From positions 1 through 20,607 of the forward strand of contig JAFGJU010000112.1 in assembly GCA_016928935.1 (NCBI GenBank): DNA of 20,607 bases, in the 5' to 3' direction. The notes below the pieces were generated by a model, which was not told where the DNA came from, did not search any database, and was given only the letters and a program-made list of their open reading frames with translations. Numbering within the stretch: position 1 is the first letter of the stretch; each line of letters starts with the position of its first letter. This DNA is from Candidatus Eiseniibacteriota bacterium. GTDB lineage: Bacteria > Eisenbacteria > RBG-16-71-46 > JAFGJU01. Below are positions 17,166 to 20,607 of the stretch, in pieces. A program made the position numbers and the translations under genes.

Positions 17166-17996
17166 TTGAGAGCAGTATCGCTGTCGCTCATGGGTGTCGT
17201 TCTTCTGTGCTTGTTGCCTGGCGTGCTTGCGGGCCAGGACGGCATACAGTGGATGACGGATTACGAGACCGGCCTGGAGAGGGCCAGGATAGAGCGTAAA
17301 CCCGTGATGATAGACTTCTACACGAGCTGGTGCTACTACTGCAAGGTCCTGGACGCCAAGACGTACAAGGACCCGGAGGTCGTGAGACTGTCCGGCCAGT
17401 TCGTGTGCATCAAGATAAACGCCGAGAGGCACAGAGACCTGGCGCGGCGGTACAGGATCGCCGCGTACCCCATCATGGTGTTCCTGTCGCGCGACGGACT
17501 GGAGAAGACGCGGGTGTACGGGTACCAGTCGGGTGCGGCTCTGGTCAAGTCACTGAAGGGAATACTGGACGACAGGGGCCGACTGAACATACTGAGTGAG
17601 AGATACAAGAAGGTGCCGTCCGACGGAGAGGCGACCTACTTCTACGCGGACGAGCTCATGGCCGCCGGGCGATTCGCGGAGGCGGAGAAGGTGCTCGCAA
17701 AGACAGTCAAGGCCAGAGACAAGAAGAGGGCCGAGGACGCGGCGCTGGACCTGGGTGTGTGCCGCTTCAGGATGGGTGATTTCAAGCAGGCCGCGGCCGA
17801 CCTGAGCAGGTTCATCAACACGCACAAGACGAGCCCCAGGGTGGACGAGGCGAGGTACTTCTGGGGAATGTCCCTTGCCGCCTCGGGCAAGAAGCAGGAG
17901 GGACTGGCGGCCCTTGACCAGCTGGGCCAACGGCTGTCCCACAAGTGGCTCGGGCAGGAGTCCCAGCGCAGCGCGGCCTTTTACAGGAACAACTGA
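17166..17996 (+). CDS. Secreted thioredoxin-fold protein with C-terminal TPR-like repeats
   Basis: The 276-residue product has a signal peptide (residues 1-23, LLCLLPGVLAG), then a thioredoxin-like domain (about 27-145). The motif DFYTSWCYYCKVLD holds the pair Cys56-Cys59, and YRIAAYPIMVFLSRDG contains the cis-Pro. This is the DsbD-gamma/thioredoxin_7 style. Residues about 155-270 form helix pairs resembling TPR repeats (AGRFAEAEKVLAKTV and MGDFKQAAADLSRFI). It probably acts in the periplasm in disulfide reduction or thiol transfer, with the repeats binding a partner; the substrate is unknown. TTG 17166 is supported by GGAGG (17156-17160) 5 bases upstream. Its stop overlaps the leuS ATG by one base. 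Confidence 0.88.
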   Translation: MRAVSLSLMGVVLLCLLPGVLAGQDGIQWMTDYETGLERARIERKPVMIDFYTSWCYYCKVLDAKTYKDPEVVRLSGQFVCIKINAERHRDLARRYRIAAYPIMVFLSRDGLEKTRVYGYQSGAALVKSLKGILDDRGRLNILSERYKKVPSDGEATYFYADELMAAGRFAEAEKVLAKTVKARDKKRAEDAALDLGVCRFRMGDFKQAAADLSRFINTHKTSPRVDEARYFWGMSLAASGKKQEGLAALDQLGQRLSHKWLGQESQRSAAFYRNN

Positions 17997-20479
17997 TGGA
18001 CGCCTACAGGTTTCATGAAATAGAGCCGAAGTGGCGCAGGCATTGGGACGAGATAGGGCTGTTCAGGCTCAAGCTGGACGAAAAGAGAGGGAAGTTCTAT
18101 TGCCTGGACATGTTTCCGTATCCTTCGGGCGAGCTACACGTGGGCCACGGCAGAAACTACATACTGGGGGACTCACTTGCCCGAATGAAGCTCATGCAGG
18201 GTTTCGACGTGCTACGGCCCATGGGTTGGGACGGGTTCGGCCTGCCGGCCGAGAATGCTGCGATAGAGAGACACATCCACCCGGCCGAATGGACGAGGGC
18301 GAACATCGCGGCCATGAAGAGACAGTTCGAGCAGTGGGGCACGGGCTTCGATTGGGGCAGGGAAGTGGCCACTTGCGACCCGGGCTACTACAAGTGGACT
18401 CAGTGGTTTTTCCTTGAGCTTTACGGGGCCGGGCTGGCGTACAGAGGAGAGGCGTCAGCCAACTGGTGCCCGAGCTGCCGCACGGTTCTGGCCAATGAGC
18501 AGGTCGTGGCCGGCGCGTGCGAGCGCTGCGACACTCCCGTGACCCAGAGGAAATTGGAGCAGTGGTTCTTCAAGATAACGGCGTACGCGCAGGAGCTGCT
18601 GGACGGACTGGACGAGCTGCCGCACTGGCCCGAGAGGGTCAAGACGATGCAGAGGAACTGGATCGGCCGGAGCGAGGGCGTGGACATAGAATTCCCCCTG
18701 GAAAACGGCGGCAGCGTCCGCTGCTTTACCACGAGGCACGACACGATCTTCGGCGCAACCTACATGGTAGTGGCTGCCGAGCATCCGCTTCTGGACGACG
18801 TACTCAGAAACGGAGGGAGCGCGGAGCTCCGCGAGTTCGTACGGAAGGAGCGGTCCCAGAGCATAGCGCGGAGGTGGGAGCCGGCCCGCGACAAAGTGGG
18901 GGTGTTCAGCGGTGTTTACGCCAGGAACCCGATGACGGGCCGGCGCATACCCGTGTGGGTGGCCAACTACGTTGTCGTGGAGTACGGCACCGGCGCGGTC
19001 ATGGCCGTCCCGGCGCACGACCAGAGGGACTTCGAGTTCGCCCGGAAGTACTCGCTGGACCTCAAGGAAGTAATACTGGCGCCGGGCAAGACTCCGGGCC
19101 AGACCCTGGCGGAAGCGTACGAGGGAGAAGGTACCCTCGTGGACTCGGGTGAGTTCACCGGCCTCGCGAGTGACTTGGCCCGAGACCGCATCGCCGGCCG
19201 AATGGAAGAAACCGGTGTGGGAAGGAGGGTGGTGCGCTTCAAGCTCAGGGACTGGCTGGTTTCACGGCAGCGGTACTGGGGCACGCCCATCCCCGTGGTG
19301 TACTGCGAGAGATGCTCGGTCGTGCCCGTGCCGGAATCGAGCCTTCCCGTCATACTGCCCGAGGACGTGGAGTTTGACCCCAGCGGCCGCTCCCCGCTCC
19401 TCACGCGACACGACTTCCTCGACACCACCTGCCCGCGCTGCGGCGGGAAGGCGAGGAGGGAGACCGACACCCTGGACACATTCGTCGATTCGGCCTGGTA
19501 TTACTTGAGGTATCTGACGCCTCACGACCCAAACATCGCGTTCAGCCGCGAAATGGTCAACAGGTGGCTGCCGGTAGACCTTTACATCGGCGGGATAGAG
19601 CACGCCATACTGCACCTCATGTACTCCCGTTTCATAATCAAGGCGTTGCGTGACATGGGCCACCTCAGTTTTTCGGAGCCCTTCGAGCGCCTGTTTACCC
19701 AGGGCATGATCTGCATGAACGGCGCCAAGATGTCCAAGTCCAAGGGAAACGTGGTGAGCAACGAGGAACTGATCGGCCGCTACGGGGCCGACACGGCCAG
19801 GCTGTATACACTCTTCATAGGGCCGCCCGAGAAAGACGCGGAGTGGACGGAGAAGGGCGTGGAAGGCGCTCATCGCTTCCTACAACGCGTCTGGAGGCAG
19901 GTCCTGGAGTGTTCGGGCCCGGAAGCCGCCCGAGAGCCACAGGAGCCCTCAGGAGGGGCAGCCGTGGGCAGCCGAGTCCGCGGGCCGGCCGACCTTCGGG
20001 CCAAGGTCCACGAGACGATAGTCAAGGTCACCAGCGACCTTGAGAATTTTCGTCACAACACCGCTGTAAGTTCTTTAATGGAACTGAGTAATGTCATAGG
20101 AGCCTACGTCAGAGACGACCCCTCCAGCCGTTCCGAGCCGGCCCTCAGGGAGGCCGTGCGCACCCTGGTCGTCCTCCTTTCTCCCATGGCTCCCCATGTT
20201 TCGGAGGAGCTCTGGCGAAGGATAGGCGGTACCCGGAGTGTCTTCCTTGAGCCCTGGCCCGCCTGGGACCCGGCCGCCCTCAAGCGCGACACCCAGGTGG
20301 TCGTGGTGCAGGTCAACGGGAAGCTCCGTGCGCGGCTGACGCTGCCGGTCGGTGCGTCCAGGGCCGCGGCTGAGGCCGCTGCGCGCGCAGACAAGCACGT
20401 CGCCGCGAACCTCTCGGGAAGAACGGTGAGACAGGCAATCCACGTCGAAGGAAAACTCGTCAACTTTGTGACGGACTGA
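17996..20479 (+). CDS. leuS: Leucyl-tRNA synthetase
   Basis: The 827-residue product is a class I synthetase charging tRNA-Leu. The HIGH motif is HVGHG (residues 48-52) and the KMSKS loop is KMSKS (578-582). A zinc module has Cys158, Cys161, Cys175 and Cys178, with a second pair of CxxC motifs around CERC and CPRC. The CP1 editing domain includes TTRHDT (245-250) and GAVMAVPAHDQRDFEFA. The C-terminal domain carries VVVQVNGKLRARL. Length is normal for bacterial LeuRS. The ATG overlaps the preceding stop (TGATG) and has AGGAA 6 bases upstream, so it is translationally coupled. The frame is open back to 17945, but that extension runs inside the upstream gene and is not conserved sequence. Confidence 0.97.
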   Translation: MDAYRFHEIEPKWRRHWDEIGLFRLKLDEKRGKFYCLDMFPYPSGELHVGHGRNYILGDSLARMKLMQGFDVLRPMGWDGFGLPAENAAIERHIHPAEWTRANIAAMKRQFEQWGTGFDWGREVATCDPGYYKWTQWFFLELYGAGLAYRGEASANWCPSCRTVLANEQVVAGACERCDTPVTQRKLEQWFFKITAYAQELLDGLDELPHWPERVKTMQRNWIGRSEGVDIEFPLENGGSVRCFTTRHDTIFGATYMVVAAEHPLLDDVLRNGGSAELREFVRKERSQSIARRWEPARDKVGVFSGVYARNPMTGRRIPVWVANYVVVEYGTGAVMAVPAHDQRDFEFARKYSLDLKEVILAPGKTPGQTLAEAYEGEGTLVDSGEFTGLASDLARDRIAGRMEETGVGRRVVRFKLRDWLVSRQRYWGTPIPVVYCERCSVVPVPESSLPVILPEDVEFDPSGRSPLLTRHDFLDTTCPRCGGKARRETDTLDTFVDSAWYYLRYLTPHDPNIAFSREMVNRWLPVDLYIGGIEHAILHLMYSRFIIKALRDMGHLSFSEPFERLFTQGMICMNGAKMSKSKGNVVSNEELIGRYGADTARLYTLFIGPPEKDAEWTEKGVEGAHRFLQRVWRQVLECSGPEAAREPQEPSGGAAVGSRVRGPADLRAKVHETIVKVTSDLENFRHNTAVSSLMELSNVIGAYVRDDPSSRSEPALREAVRTLVVLLSPMAPHVSEELWRRIGGTRSVFLEPWPAWDPAALKRDTQVVVVQVNGKLRARLTLPVGASRAAAEAAARADKHVAANLSGRTVRQAIHVEGKLVNFVTD

Positions 20480-20607
20480 CGGCCGTAGAGTGGCGCCGGG
20501 CCGACGGGACTGTTCGGGCGGCTTGGCGGAGGTTGGGTCTCGGTTCGGCCGCGGGTTTGAGGCGTTGGTTTACATAATATGCATTATGCGACATTTGAAT
20601 CAGGCCG
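20480..20607. other. Gene-free right edge after leuS
   Basis: I see no gene, tRNA or intrinsic terminator in these 128 bases. The first 90 are GC-rich. From about 20566 the sequence turns AT-rich and contains the palindrome described separately, which may belong to the promoter of a gene beyond the edge. Confidence 0.6.
20573..20588. promoter_or_regulatory. AT-rich palindrome, possible operator or promoter
   Basis: CATAAT (20573-20578) and ATTATG (20583-20588) form a perfect inverted repeat around ATGC. It stands out in a GC-rich neighbourhood. CATAAT also matches 5 of 6 bases of a -10 box, and TTTACA (20569-20574) resembles a -35 box, but no pair with proper spacing was found. A transcription-factor site in front of the next gene is plausible but unproven. 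Confidence 0.35.

Noticed and set aside
17945..17995. Longer LeuS starting at 17945
   Set aside because: The extension lies within the upstream gene; ATG 17996 overlaps that gene's stop with a suitable ribosome site and gives the normal LeuRS N-terminus.

Overview
The window is a compact, GC-rich, entirely plus-strand stretch of bacterial chromosome with 19 genes. They are mostly packed with overlaps or gaps under 150 bases, and no stretch over 300 bases lacks a gene. The outer-membrane LPS lipoprotein LptE, an outer-membrane secretin and a Tad pilus point to a diderm. The codon habit (AGG/AGA for Arg and ATA for Ile despite high GC), the LptE type and the TadG type fit an uncultured FCB-like candidate phylum better than a proteobacterium. 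That placement is inference; no rRNA or tRNA gene is present to settle it.

Region 1 (1-8491) is a Tad/Flp (type IVc) pilus assembly operon in the order tadE - cpaB - cpaC (secretin) - tadG - cpaE/tadZ - cpaF/tadA - tadB - tadC. The CpaF ATPase with the TadB and TadC inner-membrane platform drives polymerisation. CpaE is the localisation ATPase, CpaB and CpaC form the periplasmic and outer-membrane channel, and TadE and TadG are pseudopilin-like. The major pilin (flp), the prepilin peptidase (tadV/cpaA) and the pilotin-like TadD are not in the window and may lie to the left. A strong GC-rich hairpin (55-98) separates whatever is upstream from tadE.

Region 2 (8525-9816) holds two unrecognised genes, one for a small secreted protein and one for a protein with two membrane segments. 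They trail the Tad genes and end at a hairpin plus T-run that looks like an intrinsic terminator (9896-9934).

Region 3 (9965-14177) has a monotopic sugar-phosphate transferase that could start a surface glycan. It is followed by an overlapping two-component pair: a GAF-PAS histidine kinase with a cysteine-rich insertion in its GAF domain, and an NtrC-type sigma54 activator whose GAFTGA loop reads GAFTDA. They may control the pilus and glycan genes, but no target site was found.

Region 4 (14036-20479) is housekeeping: lptE, holA (clamp-loader delta), trxA, trxB, a secreted thioredoxin-TPR protein and leuS. lptE, holA and leuS are neighbours in many bacteria; here a thiol-redox group sits between holA and leuS. 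The last 128 bases hold no gene but include an AT-rich palindrome.

The most interesting points are the cysteine-rich insertion in the kinase sensor domain, the GAFTDA loop, the EF-hand-like loops in TadG, the two unknown Tad-linked genes, and several RNA hairpins placed at translation starts and operon boundaries. I did not find a wholly new multi-gene system.
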